Positions 1 to 5,547 of a stretch of DNA of 14,316 nucleotides are shown here, piece after piece. The DNA comes from Saprospiraceae bacterium (GTDB taxonomy: Bacteria; Bacteroidota; Bacteroidia; Chitinophagales; Saprospiraceae). A model generated the notes under the pieces. That model worked only from the letters and a program-made list of their open reading frames with translations. It made no database searches and was not told the DNA's origin. Numbering within the stretch: position 1 is the first letter of the stretch; every line of letters begins with the position of its first letter. A program made the translations under genes and the position numbers. The stretch is from contig SLDF01000108.1 of NCBI GenBank assembly GCA_007125435.1, forward strand, positions 1 through 14,316, read 5' to 3'.

Positions 1-21
1 CCTGCCACATGTATGTATTTC

Positions 22-354
22 TCACATGTTCTTATCATGAAAAAAAGCTATGAACCGATTAACCAATTGTTGATCTTTTGACTTTTTTTGTGTTAGTCCC
101 CAGAAAAAATAAGTGATCCCTTTTTGTTTACTGACAATGTTGAAATGTATCATAAAAGGAAAAGTATCCAGAACTGCACAGCGAGTATCATCATAGCGAA
201 TGGCAATAGCTTGAGGGTTAGTTAGAATAAATGAAACCTTGGAACGAACTTCGGTCGTAAAGCGCTTCCCAAGTCCTGTTTTCTTTTCATTATACCATTT
301 TGCAGCTTTTTTTATATCCTCTTTGGCATCCGGTAGAATAATAGCTTTGTACAT
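22..354 (-). CDS. RelE/ParE-family toxin of a type II toxin-antitoxin pair
   Basis: This 110-residue protein has the layout of RelE/ParE toxins, small proteins that act on ribosome-bound mRNA or on gyrase. The N-terminus (PDAKEDIKKAAKWYNEKK, then GLGKRF at about residues 27-32) is the family's helical hairpin. A central NPQAIAIRYDD and a following FPFMIHF strand (about residues 66-72) are also typical. Many relatives end in a strand followed by a HTSR-x-P-like motif; here the matching place reads LTQKKS (about residues 88-93), so the usual His and Arg are not conserved and activity is uncertain. The ATG directly follows the TAG of the upstream antitoxin gene with no spacer, so the two are surely co-transcribed and probably translationally coupled. 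The family call is firm; the target and activity are not. Confidence 0.85.
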   Translation of the reverse strand: MYKAIILPDAKEDIKKAAKWYNEKKTGLGKRFTTEVRSKVSFILTNPQAIAIRYDDTRCAVLDTFPFMIHFNIVSKQKGITYFFWGLTQKKSKDQQLVNRFIAFFHDKNM

Positions 355-579
355 CTACAATTCCTTATCAATGTCATCCATAGCCTTTTCAAAATCTAAA
401 GCTTGTTCAGGATGATTTTGATGATTATCCAATCGCAGGCGCGCTTCTTTCAATTGCCACTTTGGAATATCAATTTGCTCAATATCTTTGTATCTACTTT
501 TTAGCTCGTTCCATTCAGAAATTGGTATAAATACACCAGTAGTTTTTCCAGTGTCGTCCGATATATATTGTAAATTCAT
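355..579 (-). CDS. antitoxin partner of the RelE/ParE toxin
   Basis: I start this protein at the internal ATG at 579, giving 74 residues beginning MNLQYISDDTGKTTGVFIPI. Small antitoxins paired with RelE/ParE toxins in Bacteroidota commonly open this way, with a beta-strand DNA-binding region followed by the SEWNELKSRYKD helix. An in-frame ATG at 624 would add 15 residues (MDFEGYIFWNEKFDN) that do not resemble the family. The C-terminal half (about residues 40-74) is charged, with LDFEKAMDDIDKEL at the end, and would be the part that wraps and neutralises the toxin. The stop codon abuts the toxin start, the classic antitoxin-first order. Such antitoxins usually repress their own promoter, but I see no convincing operator. 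The start choice is an inference. Confidence 0.8.
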   Translation of the reverse strand: MNLQYISDDTGKTTGVFIPISEWNELKSRYKDIEQIDIPKWQLKEARLRLDNHQNHPEQALDFEKAMDDIDKEL

Positions 580-1154
580 ATTGTCAAATTTTTCATTCCA
601 AAATATGTACCCTTCAAAGTCCACAGATTATTGATGTGTAGTAAATAGAACTATTGGTATGCAACGATGTAAACTATGACCGTTTCTATCTTTCTACCTA
701 GTCATCATGCAACTAAAACTACTCACAAATATACATAGTTCCCAAACACCTTTAAAACCTGTAAGACATCTCCTCTGTATACTCCCCAAATGCTGTACTT
801 ATGGCGATTGACATAATATATATGACCCGGAAGGAGAAGAAACAGTCTGATTTCAAAATTACATGTAAGACTTTCTAGGTAACACAATGGGTGTATTCGA
901 AGATCTATATGAAGATGGGCATGTCACATCAGAGGAAGACTCGAAGGCAGGAGAAGTGATCGAATGATTAATGAACTATCCTTTCTGAATCAAATGGGAA
1001 GAAGCCTTGTCTCAGGATTCCAACCCTGAAGTAGATGAAAAAATATGATTTTTATTGTCGCAAATCCATTTATTACAAGGACAATTAAAGTATCTCTTCG
1101 TTTTGCTTTCAAATCAATCTAAATGGTCACAATATTTCTTCTGTTTTGGGGTAG
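580..1154. other. gene-poor decayed stretch between antitoxin and GIY-YIG relic
   Basis: No intact gene is visible in these 575 bases. On the plus strand an ATG at 887 opens a 26-codon acidic stretch (MGVFEDLYEDGHVTSEED...) ending at TGA around 965. The same frame continues through two more stops into KWEEALSQDSNPEVDEKI. That pattern may be the remains of a gene, but I recognise no family. On the minus strand a TATATTTG box (plus positions 726-733) fits the Bacteroidota -7 element, yet it lacks a good -33 partner and lies about 150 bp from the antitoxin start. I regard the stretch as eroded accessory DNA. Confidence 0.4.
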
Positions 1155-1375
1155 TTAAAACATAGCCTTGTAAGGATGATCAACCCCTAAAAGTCTATTG
1201 ATTTGCTCTTTAGAATATTTCTTGAGTTTCTTTTCCGAATCAATACATACCTTTTTGTTGAATATTTCTCAAGATAGATCAATGTCTACGGCTTGTATAG
1301 CTTCGAGTACTTTCTATATCCTTCATAAAACTTATCATAGCGCGAAGCGTAAATGATGTAGACTAGGTGGTTCAT
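1155..1375 (-). pseudogene. decayed small GIY-YIG endonuclease (UPF0213/YhbQ-like)
   Basis: The reading starts with ATG at 1375 and gives MNHLVYIIYASRYDKFYEGY, a textbook GIY-YIG start with the VYIIY strand and the FYEGY strand. It is broken in three ways. First, the segment between that motif and the next recognisable block is about 25 residues too short, and this is where the catalytic Arg and the usual H-N-G/SRYTS region lie. Second, a TAG at 1286-1288 stands where relatives have the Trp of a PWTLIYLE-like block; the frame resumes as TLIYLEKYSTKRYVLIRK. Third, a one-base loss near LIR shifts the frame, after which the other frame reads EKKLKKYSKEQINRLL and ends GVDHPYKAMF at TAA 1155-1157. 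The parts are colinear with a ~80-110 residue family. It sits just downstream of tRNA-Asp on the same strand. It cannot make a working nuclease as it stands. Confidence 0.82.
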
Positions 1376-1424
1376 GAAAACAACAGGATGATCTAATAAT
1401 GGAAGAATACAATGTAAATGAAAC

Positions 1425-1456
1425 AAAAAAGGGAGATGCATTTGCATCTCCCTTTT
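1425..1456 (-). terminator. intrinsic terminator of tRNA-Asp
   Basis: On the minus strand a run of A leads into GGGAGATGC, a four-base loop AAAT, GCATCTCCC and then TTTTTTG. The stem has nine perfect base pairs and the U-tract follows directly. It begins about two bases after the tRNA 3' end, so it should end the tRNA transcript and shield the GIY-YIG relic from read-through. Confidence 0.88.
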
Positions 1457-1457
1457 G

Positions 1458-1531
1458 CGGTCCGGACGGGACTCGAACCCGCGACCTCCTGCGTGACAGG
1501 CAGGCATTCTAACCAACTGAACTACCGGACC
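1458..1531 (-). tRNA. tRNA-Asp (anticodon GUC)
   Basis: Read on the minus strand, the 74 bases start with the 5' acceptor arm GGTCCGG and end with CCGGACC plus a G discriminator. The anticodon stem-loop is CCTGC-CTGTCAC-GCAGG with GTC in the loop. The T arm carries the standard GGTTCGAGTCCC, and the D arm reads AGTTCAGTTGGTTAGAAT. All four arms pair well. CCA is not encoded and would be added after transcription. The G discriminator is the expected identity element for tRNA-Asp. A Bacteroidota-type promoter lies about 44 bp upstream and a strong terminator follows at once, so this is a single-gene unit. Confidence 0.97.
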
Positions 1532-1574
1532 TAAATATTGAAATAAATTCAAAGCATTTCTTTCAAATGCGATG

Positions 1575-1605
1575 CAAATGTAAACGGTCTAATATTACCC
1601 TGCAA
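1575..1605 (-). promoter_or_regulatory. promoter of tRNA-Asp (Bacteroidota sigma-70 type)
   Basis: On the minus strand a TTG (plus 1603-1605) is followed after 20 bp by TACATTTG (plus 1575-1582), an exact match to the Bacteroidota -7 box TAnnTTTG. Transcription should start near 1568, giving a leader of roughly 37 nt that would be trimmed from the tRNA. It is assigned from pattern and position only. Confidence 0.6.
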
Positions 1606-1640
1606 GTATTTGTAGAAAAAAAATTAAAAAAAAGTTTACA

Positions 1641-1673
1641 TTTGTTGAGCTAAGGTTATTGTAATTACTTTTG
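1641..1673 (+). promoter_or_regulatory. promoter of accA (Bacteroidota sigma-70 type)
   Basis: A TTTG at 1641-1644 and a perfect TAnnTTTG box (TACTTTTG, 1666-1673) are separated by 21 bp. The start would lie near 1679, leaving a ~50-nt leader before the accA ATG at 1729. It is divergent from the tRNA-Asp promoter; the two core promoters are only about 35 bp apart. Confidence 0.6.
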
Positions 1674-1728
1674 TGTTTTCAGAGCTCTCTATGAGCTAGA
1701 TCGATAATCATTTAAATGTTAATTGTTT

Positions 1729-2682
1729 ATGGTGTTTCTTGAGTTTGAAAAGCCTTTGGAGGACTTATATGAGCAGCTCGAAAAGCTGAATGAGGTTGGC
1801 GAACAAGGCGGTATCGATGTTTCGAAAATGACCAGGGAGATAGAAGCTAAAATAAAAGATAAAAGAAAAGAACTATACAGCAACCTTACCGGCTGGCAAA
1901 AAGTACAATTGTCCCGCCATCCCGAAAGACCTTATACTTTATATTACGTCGATAAGATATGTAAGAAGTTTCTCGAGCTTCATGGCGATAGGCATTTTGC
2001 TGACGATAAGGCCATCGTAGGTGGACTAGGTATGATCGATGATCAGCGGGTGGTAATCATAGGGCATCAGAAAGGTGTCAATACCAAACTCAGGCAGTAC
2101 CGAAACTTTGGTATGGCAAATCCTGAGGGCTATAGAAAAGCCCTCAGACTGATGAAGCTGGCGGAGCGGTTTAAGCTACCTGTCCTCAGCTTTATTGATA
2201 CGCCGGGAGCTTATCCGGGGATAGAAGCTGAAGAAAGGGGACAGGCAGAAGCTATTGCAAAGAATCTATTCGAGATGGCGCAACTGAAAGTGCCAATTTT
2301 GTGCTACGTCATCGGTGAAGGCGCATCAGGTGGCGCTATTGGCATAGGACTTGGTGACAAAGTCTTCATGCTTGAAAATACATGGTATTCTGTTATTTCT
2401 CCAGAGAGTTGCTCTTCCATTTTGTGGCACTCATGGGATTATAAAGAACAGGCAGCAGAGGCACTTAAGCTCACACCTGAGCACATGTCAGAAATGGGCC
2501 TTATCGACGGCGTGGTAGAAGAACCACTTGGTGGAGCTCATGCAGACCCTGAAGCAATGGCCAAGACACTTAAATCTCATATCAAAAAAGAGCTGACTGC
2601 CCTCAATAAAATTGGCGTTGATAAACGCATCAAAATGCGAATTGATAAATACAGAAACATGGGTAAGTTTACAAAAGTATAG
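1729..2682 (+). CDS. accA: acetyl-CoA carboxylase carboxyltransferase subunit alpha
   Basis: AccA pairs with AccD to form the carboxyltransferase of cytoplasmic acetyl-CoA carboxylase, moving CO2 from biotin on AccB to acetyl-CoA to give malonyl-CoA, the first committed step of fatty acid synthesis. From the ATG at 1729 the protein has 317 residues, normal for the family. Key blocks are the N-terminal LEFEKPLEDL helix (4-13), WQKVQLSRHPERPYTLYY (56-73), FLELHGDRHFADD (81-93), DTPGAYPG (157-164), the oxyanion-hole-type GEGASGGAIGIG (197-208) and ISPESCSSILW (223-233). A TTG two codons earlier (1723) is possible, but the ATG gives the usual MVFLEFEKP start. There is no Shine-Dalgarno sequence, as is common in Bacteroidota. 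The next gene starts 64 bp downstream, so read-through is possible. Confidence 0.97.
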   Translation: MVFLEFEKPLEDLYEQLEKLNEVGEQGGIDVSKMTREIEAKIKDKRKELYSNLTGWQKVQLSRHPERPYTLYYVDKICKKFLELHGDRHFADDKAIVGGLGMIDDQRVVIIGHQKGVNTKLRQYRNFGMANPEGYRKALRLMKLAERFKLPVLSFIDTPGAYPGIEAEERGQAEAIAKNLFEMAQLKVPILCYVIGEGASGGAIGIGLGDKVFMLENTWYSVISPESCSSILWHSWDYKEQAAEALKLTPEHMSEMGLIDGVVEEPLGGAHADPEAMAKTLKSHIKKELTALNKIGVDKRIKMRIDKYRNMGKFTKV

Positions 2683-2746
2683 GATTGGATATCATGGATC
2701 CTCTATTGCTCATATTTTGTGACCACTCAGTTCTAAATAAGAATTC

Positions 2747-3280
2747 ATGTTTGTAAAGGCAGCCAGATCGTTTATCCTCTCACGATCGATAAAAAAACGA
2801 AATGTCCTCAAGGGACCTATCTCTTTTAAACTCAGAGATGTAAAGTCTGCCTTATTGCTGATCGATCTGGATGTAGTCAACTATTCTGAAATAGATACCT
2901 TAGAGCGCTTGTTTCAAGACCATAAGGTCGACCTCAGCATTATTGGTTATAGCCGGGATGGAAAGAAGCTGCATAAGTCTGTCCATCAATTGTACAAGAA
3001 GCATTTTAAGTTTGGCCTCTATCTCGATAAAGAAGAAAAGGGAAAAATCATGTATATGTCAGAATTTGACATCGTACTGGTATTCAACCCCAGAGATAAT
3101 TACTACATTCATTATATCCTGGCCAATGTCAAAGCCAAGCTTCGGATAGGTAATAGGAAAACAAATCTGTCATTTTATGACATCATGATTAATGCCAAAG
3201 ATGACGGAGATTGTTCTAACTTTGTGTCTCAAACATTTCAGCTATTGAAAAACTTAAGTCATGGAGAGGGAGATAAATGA
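2747..3280 (+). CDS. DUF6913-like protein of unknown function, upstream of dapA
   Basis: This 177-residue protein has no signal peptide or membrane segment and should be cytoplasmic. Its first 30 residues are basic (SRSIKKRNVLKGP). They are followed by alternating strands and helices: SALLLIDLDVVN (about 34-45), VDLSIIGYSRDG (about 61-72), FDIVLVFNPRDNYYIHYILANVKAKLRIG (about 107-135) and a C-terminal FYDIMI / NFVSQTFQLLKNL. The pattern and the position just before dapA match a Bacteroidota family that I believe is DUF6913, whose role is unknown. The last 20 bases overlap the start of dapA in another frame, so the two are very likely co-translated. I assign no biochemical function. The family name is from memory and should be treated as probable. 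Confidence 0.72.
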   Translation: MFVKAARSFILSRSIKKRNVLKGPISFKLRDVKSALLLIDLDVVNYSEIDTLERLFQDHKVDLSIIGYSRDGKKLHKSVHQLYKKHFKFGLYLDKEEKGKIMYMSEFDIVLVFNPRDNYYIHYILANVKAKLRIGNRKTNLSFYDIMINAKDDGDCSNFVSQTFQLLKNLSHGEGDK

Positions 3281-4169
3281 TTTTTCGGGAACCGGGGTAG
3301 CATTAGTTACACCTTTTAAGAATGACAAGGTTGACTTTTACGCCCTGGGGAATATTATAGATTATGTGCTGGCCGGCCGGGTAGACTATGTAGTAAGTCT
3401 CGGCACGACAGGAGAGGCTGTCACTTTGAGTCTTGAAGAATGCAAAGCTGTTAAGGACTTCACTGTTCAGAAAGTCAATAAACGCGTACCGATTGTCTTC
3501 GGCCTGTTTGGAGGCGCTAATACAGCAAGAATTACCAGTAGATTGACGGAGTACGACCTTGCTGGCATTGATGCACTGCTATCCAGTAGTCCCAATTATA
3601 TCAAGCCAACGCAGGAAGGCATCTACAATCATTATAAAGCCATCTCACAGGAGACAGATTTGCCAATTATACTTTACAATGTACCGAGCAGAACTGCTTC
3701 CAATATAGACGCAGATACAATCATCAAGTTGAGTGATGAGTGCCCTAATATCATTGGCGTCAAGGAAGCTAGTGGGGATATGTATCAGGGTGCTTGCATC
3801 CATGCCGGTGCAGGCGACGAGTTTTTATTACTGTCAGGTGATGACTTGACGACACTGTCGCTGCTGGGCGTCGGTGGTCAGGGCGTCATATCTGTGATAG
3901 CCAACGCGTTTCCAAAATCCTTTTCGACTATGGTCAGGAAGGCTAGATTCGGTGACTTCACCACAGCGAGGCAATTAAATAACAATCTGCTTAAGATGTA
4001 TCAATGGATATTCGTCGAAGGAAACCCCGCAGGCATTAAATACGTCTTGTCTAAGCTAGGCCTATGCGAACCGGACACCAGAATGCCATTGATGCCCTTG
4101 ACTCGTCAATCCGCTGTAGCCATGGAAGACGACCTGCAGCAAGCTATAGCATTTGAAAAGTCATGTTGA
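3261..4169 (+). CDS. dapA: 4-hydroxy-tetrahydrodipicolinate synthase
   Basis: DapA is a cytoplasmic class I aldolase that condenses pyruvate with aspartate semialdehyde, the first dedicated step towards diaminopimelate (peptidoglycan) and lysine. The 302 residues form a single TIM barrel of usual length (~290-300). All main active-site features can be seen: SLGTTGE with Thr49/Thr50, Tyr113 in PNYIKP, Tyr139 in ILYNVPSRT with the carboxylate-binding Arg144, and the Schiff-base Lys168 in IGVKEASGD. GQGVISV (207-213) and GNPAGIKYVL (254-263) are also typical. The ATG at 3261 lies inside the end of the DUF6913-like gene with a 20-bp overlap; no better start exists before FSGTGVALVTPF. Only a weak hairpin-like sequence follows (around 4174-4188). 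Confidence 0.96.
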   Translation: MEREINDFSGTGVALVTPFKNDKVDFYALGNIIDYVLAGRVDYVVSLGTTGEAVTLSLEECKAVKDFTVQKVNKRVPIVFGLFGGANTARITSRLTEYDLAGIDALLSSSPNYIKPTQEGIYNHYKAISQETDLPIILYNVPSRTASNIDADTIIKLSDECPNIIGVKEASGDMYQGACIHAGAGDEFLLLSGDDLTTLSLLGVGGQGVISVIANAFPKSFSTMVRKARFGDFTTARQLNNNLLKMYQWIFVEGNPAGIKYVLSKLGLCEPDTRMPLMPLTRQSAVAMEDDLQQAIAFEKSC

Positions 4170-4339
4170 ATAAGGTAGTCCATACCTATTCTTCATTTTG
4201 ACATTAAATTTTTCTGTAGCATTCAATTTAGATTGCTTATTTTGGTCGGTGATGACACTAGCATATGCTTGTTGTGATGTTGAAGTAGGCTGTTTGTTGT
4301 GCGGGCATCCCCATGCACTTCGTTGCGGGTTGCTTTTTA
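4170..4339. other. non-coding spacer after dapA with GGGC-type repeat piece
   Basis: No gene is visible. The end of the spacer (about 4308-4335) reads GCGGGCATCCCCATGCACTT followed by CGTTGCGGGTTGC. It resembles other GGGCATC...GGGT(C/T)GC sequences in this window: on the minus strand at about 5430-5456, and in the words near 14110. It directly touches the large palindrome and may be its outer part. Confidence 0.35.
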
Positions 4340-4500
4340 GAGTCTGAAAATAGCCATCTTAATGATCCCAAGTCTTGCTCTTTCGAGCGATATCTTCGAA
4401 AAAAATACTTACGTAGCTATGGCTATGCGCGTATTTTTTATTCTTCGATCTCACTCAAAATAGCTATGACTTAGATCATACGACGGCTTTTTTCAGACTC
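4340..4500. repeat. 161-bp imperfect palindrome (MITE- or REP-like)
   Basis: The outer ends are GAGTCTGAAAATAGCC (4340-4355) and GGCTTTTTTCAGACTC (4485-4500), which pair with one mismatch. The arms keep pairing inward with scattered mismatches and small gaps. Matching blocks include TGATC, AAGTC, GAG, AAAAATAC (4401-4408) against GTATTTTT (4431-4438), and a last TAGC/GCTA pair around a TATG loop at 4418-4421. The centre (4420) is the exact midpoint. Nearly the whole element could fold into one long hairpin. It has no coding capacity. A non-autonomous mobile element fits best; a long structured RNA is the alternative. Confidence 0.75.
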
Positions 4501-4506
4501 GCTTCG

Positions 4507-4597
4507 GGGCTCGCTATTCGCTCGGCCTCGTTTCCGCATTCGCTACATCGAGTCTGGCTCCGCTTCGCTACACCGCCCAATCCGCAGCGCTGATGCA
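4507..4597 (+). repeat. intergenic repeat copy B, upstream of the HMA-AraC gene
   Basis: This copy matches the minus strand of 5338-5423. Shared blocks are GGGCTC, TCGGCCTC (4522-4529), the 12-bp GAGTCTGGCTCC (4550-4561) and CGCTGATGCA (4588-4597). TCGGCCTC and GAGTCTGGCTCC start exactly 28 bp apart in both copies. It starts seven bases after the 161-bp palindrome and ends 52 bp before the regulator start codon. Confidence 0.7.
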
Positions 4598-4649
4598 TCA
4601 AGATTGGTGACGAGTATGTTACGATTTGGTCAAAGTTAATGGATACATT

Positions 4650-5210
4650 ATGAAGTTGTATATTAAAAATATGGTTTGCAACCGCTGCATCATGGTGGTG
4701 AATACTGCGCTTGAGGAGCTGGGGTTTACACCCAAAAGTATGGCACTAGGGGTCGTGGACATTGAAGGTGAGATCACTGACCAACAAAAAGCAATCATCA
4801 ACGAGCAATTAATGTCATACGGTTTCGAGCTCATTGATGATAAGAAGAGTAGACTCATAGAGCAAATAAAAACCCTGATCATCGATATCGTACACCACAA
4901 AAACAGTGAGCTCAAAGAAAATCTGTCAGACTTGATCAGTGAAAATTTACACCACGACTATTCATATCTGTCAAATTTGTTTTCTGAGGTAGAAGGGACG
5001 ACGATTGAGAAATATTACATCGCTCAAAAGATTGAAAAGGTCAAAGAACTCCTCGTTTATGGTGAGCTGTCTCTCAGTGAGATTGCCTTTAAGCTCAACT
5101 ATTCAAGTGTGGCACACCTTAGTAGTCAATTCAAGAAAGTCACTGGCCTGACACCGAGCCACTTCAAAAAAATAAAGATAAAAAAGCGAAAGCCGCTAGA
5201 TGAGGTTTAA
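4650..5210 (+). CDS. copper-responsive-type regulator: HMA domain plus AraC HTH
   Basis: This cytoplasmic 186-residue protein joins two domains. Residues 1-65 are HMA-like: MKLYIKNMVC, then NRCIMVV, so the metal site is C10-N-R-C13, followed by the alternate strand/helix order to YGFELID. Residues about 66-95 form a charged linker helix (KKSRLIEQIKTLIIDIVHH). Residues about 98-175 carry the second half of an AraC/XylS DNA-binding domain: IEKYYIAQKIEKVKELL, LSLSEIAFKLNYSSVAHLSSQFKKVTG (140-166), TPSHFKK. The ORF could start at TTG 4626, but ATG 4650 gives the standard MKLYIKNMVC start. With copA and a copZ-like gene following, a role as Cu(I)-sensing activator is likely, though inferred. Its TAA lies inside the 31-bp repeat at 5206-5236. 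No signal peptide or membrane part is seen. Confidence 0.88.
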   Translation: MKLYIKNMVCNRCIMVVNTALEELGFTPKSMALGVVDIEGEITDQQKAIINEQLMSYGFELIDDKKSRLIEQIKTLIIDIVHHKNSELKENLSDLISENLHHDYSYLSNLFSEVEGTTIEKYYIAQKIEKVKELLVYGELSLSEIAFKLNYSSVAHLSSQFKKVTGLTPSHFKKIKIKKRKPLDEV

Positions 5211-5236
5211 CCCTAATTACGAATTTCCAATGCATA
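5206..5236 (+). repeat. 31-bp inverted repeat, left copy (before copA)
   Basis: These 31 bases equal the reverse complement of 8021-8051 at 30 of 31 positions. The core words are TTAACCCT, ATTACGAATTTCC and AATGCATA. The copy overlaps the last codon and stop of the regulator gene, so either the repeat supplied the gene's end or the match was selected together with it. It brackets copA with the right copy. Confidence 0.85.
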
Positions 5237-5337
5237 ATTCAGTGTTAAGAGAGTACAATACTAACATCATCTAAAACCCATATGACATCCGTGTATTTTG
5301 ATACTCATGCTTCAAGACCATGTTTTTTCATCTGAAT

Positions 5338-5423
5338 TGCATCAGCGATGTGTAAGGGTGGCGACGCAGGAGCCAGACTCAGCGTAGCAATAGCGAAGCT
5401 GAGGCCGACCGTTTAGGGAGCCC
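5338..5423 (-). repeat. intergenic repeat copy A, inverted relative to copy B
   Basis: On the minus strand it repeats the blocks of copy B: GGGCTCC, TCGGCCTC, GAGTCTGGCTCC (plus 5369-5380) and CGCTGATGCA (plus 5338-5347). Farther out (plus 5424-5456) the minus strand continues as GGGCATCACCCTACGGGTCG, resembling the piece at 4308-4335. The 337-bp gap between regulator and copA therefore holds this repeat, the 31-bp repeat and the copA control region, but no gene. Confidence 0.7.
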
Positions 5424-5478
5424 TGGAACGTAGCGACCCGTAGGGTGATGCCCTCTTTAACAAAAAATAATACACAGT

Positions 5479-5510
5479 AATCATGTAACTCTTTTCCAAA
5501 ATCATATAAC
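5479..5510 (+). promoter_or_regulatory. candidate AraC-type operator upstream of copA
   Basis: AATCATGTAAC (5479-5489) and AATCATATAAC (5500-5510) differ by one base and start exactly 21 bp apart, two helical turns, as expected for the paired half-sites of an AraC-type regulator. Downstream, GATCTTTG (5531-5538) is a 7/8 match to TAnnTTTG with no recognisable -33 element at the right place, which fits an activator-dependent promoter. Transcription would then begin only a few bases before the copA ATG at 5548. This is an inference from spacing and context. Confidence 0.45.
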
Positions 5511-5547
5511 GGATATCATATCTTATTCACGATCTTTGCAGCTATAA

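Noticed and set aside
1286..1552. 88-codon minus-strand ORF running across the tRNA
   Set aside because: Its first two thirds are translated tRNA-Asp and terminator sequence. Only the last 29 codons are meaningful, and they belong to the GIY-YIG relic.
2943..3149. 68-codon plus-strand ORF inside the DUF6913-like gene
   Set aside because: It is a shadow frame of a better-supported gene.
4090..4330. Search for a CRISPR array or tandem direct repeats near the repeat-rich region
   Set aside because: The repeats are inverted or dispersed; there is no regular repeat-spacer pattern anywhere in the window.
4619..4650. TACGATTTG as a -7 box for the regulator gene
   Set aside because: It has one base too many between TA and TTTG and no TTG at the right distance upstream.
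4619..4915. 98-codon minus-strand ORF opposite the regulator
   Set aside because: It is antisense to the HMA-AraC gene; its Met/Ser/Leu-rich composition is that of a shadow.
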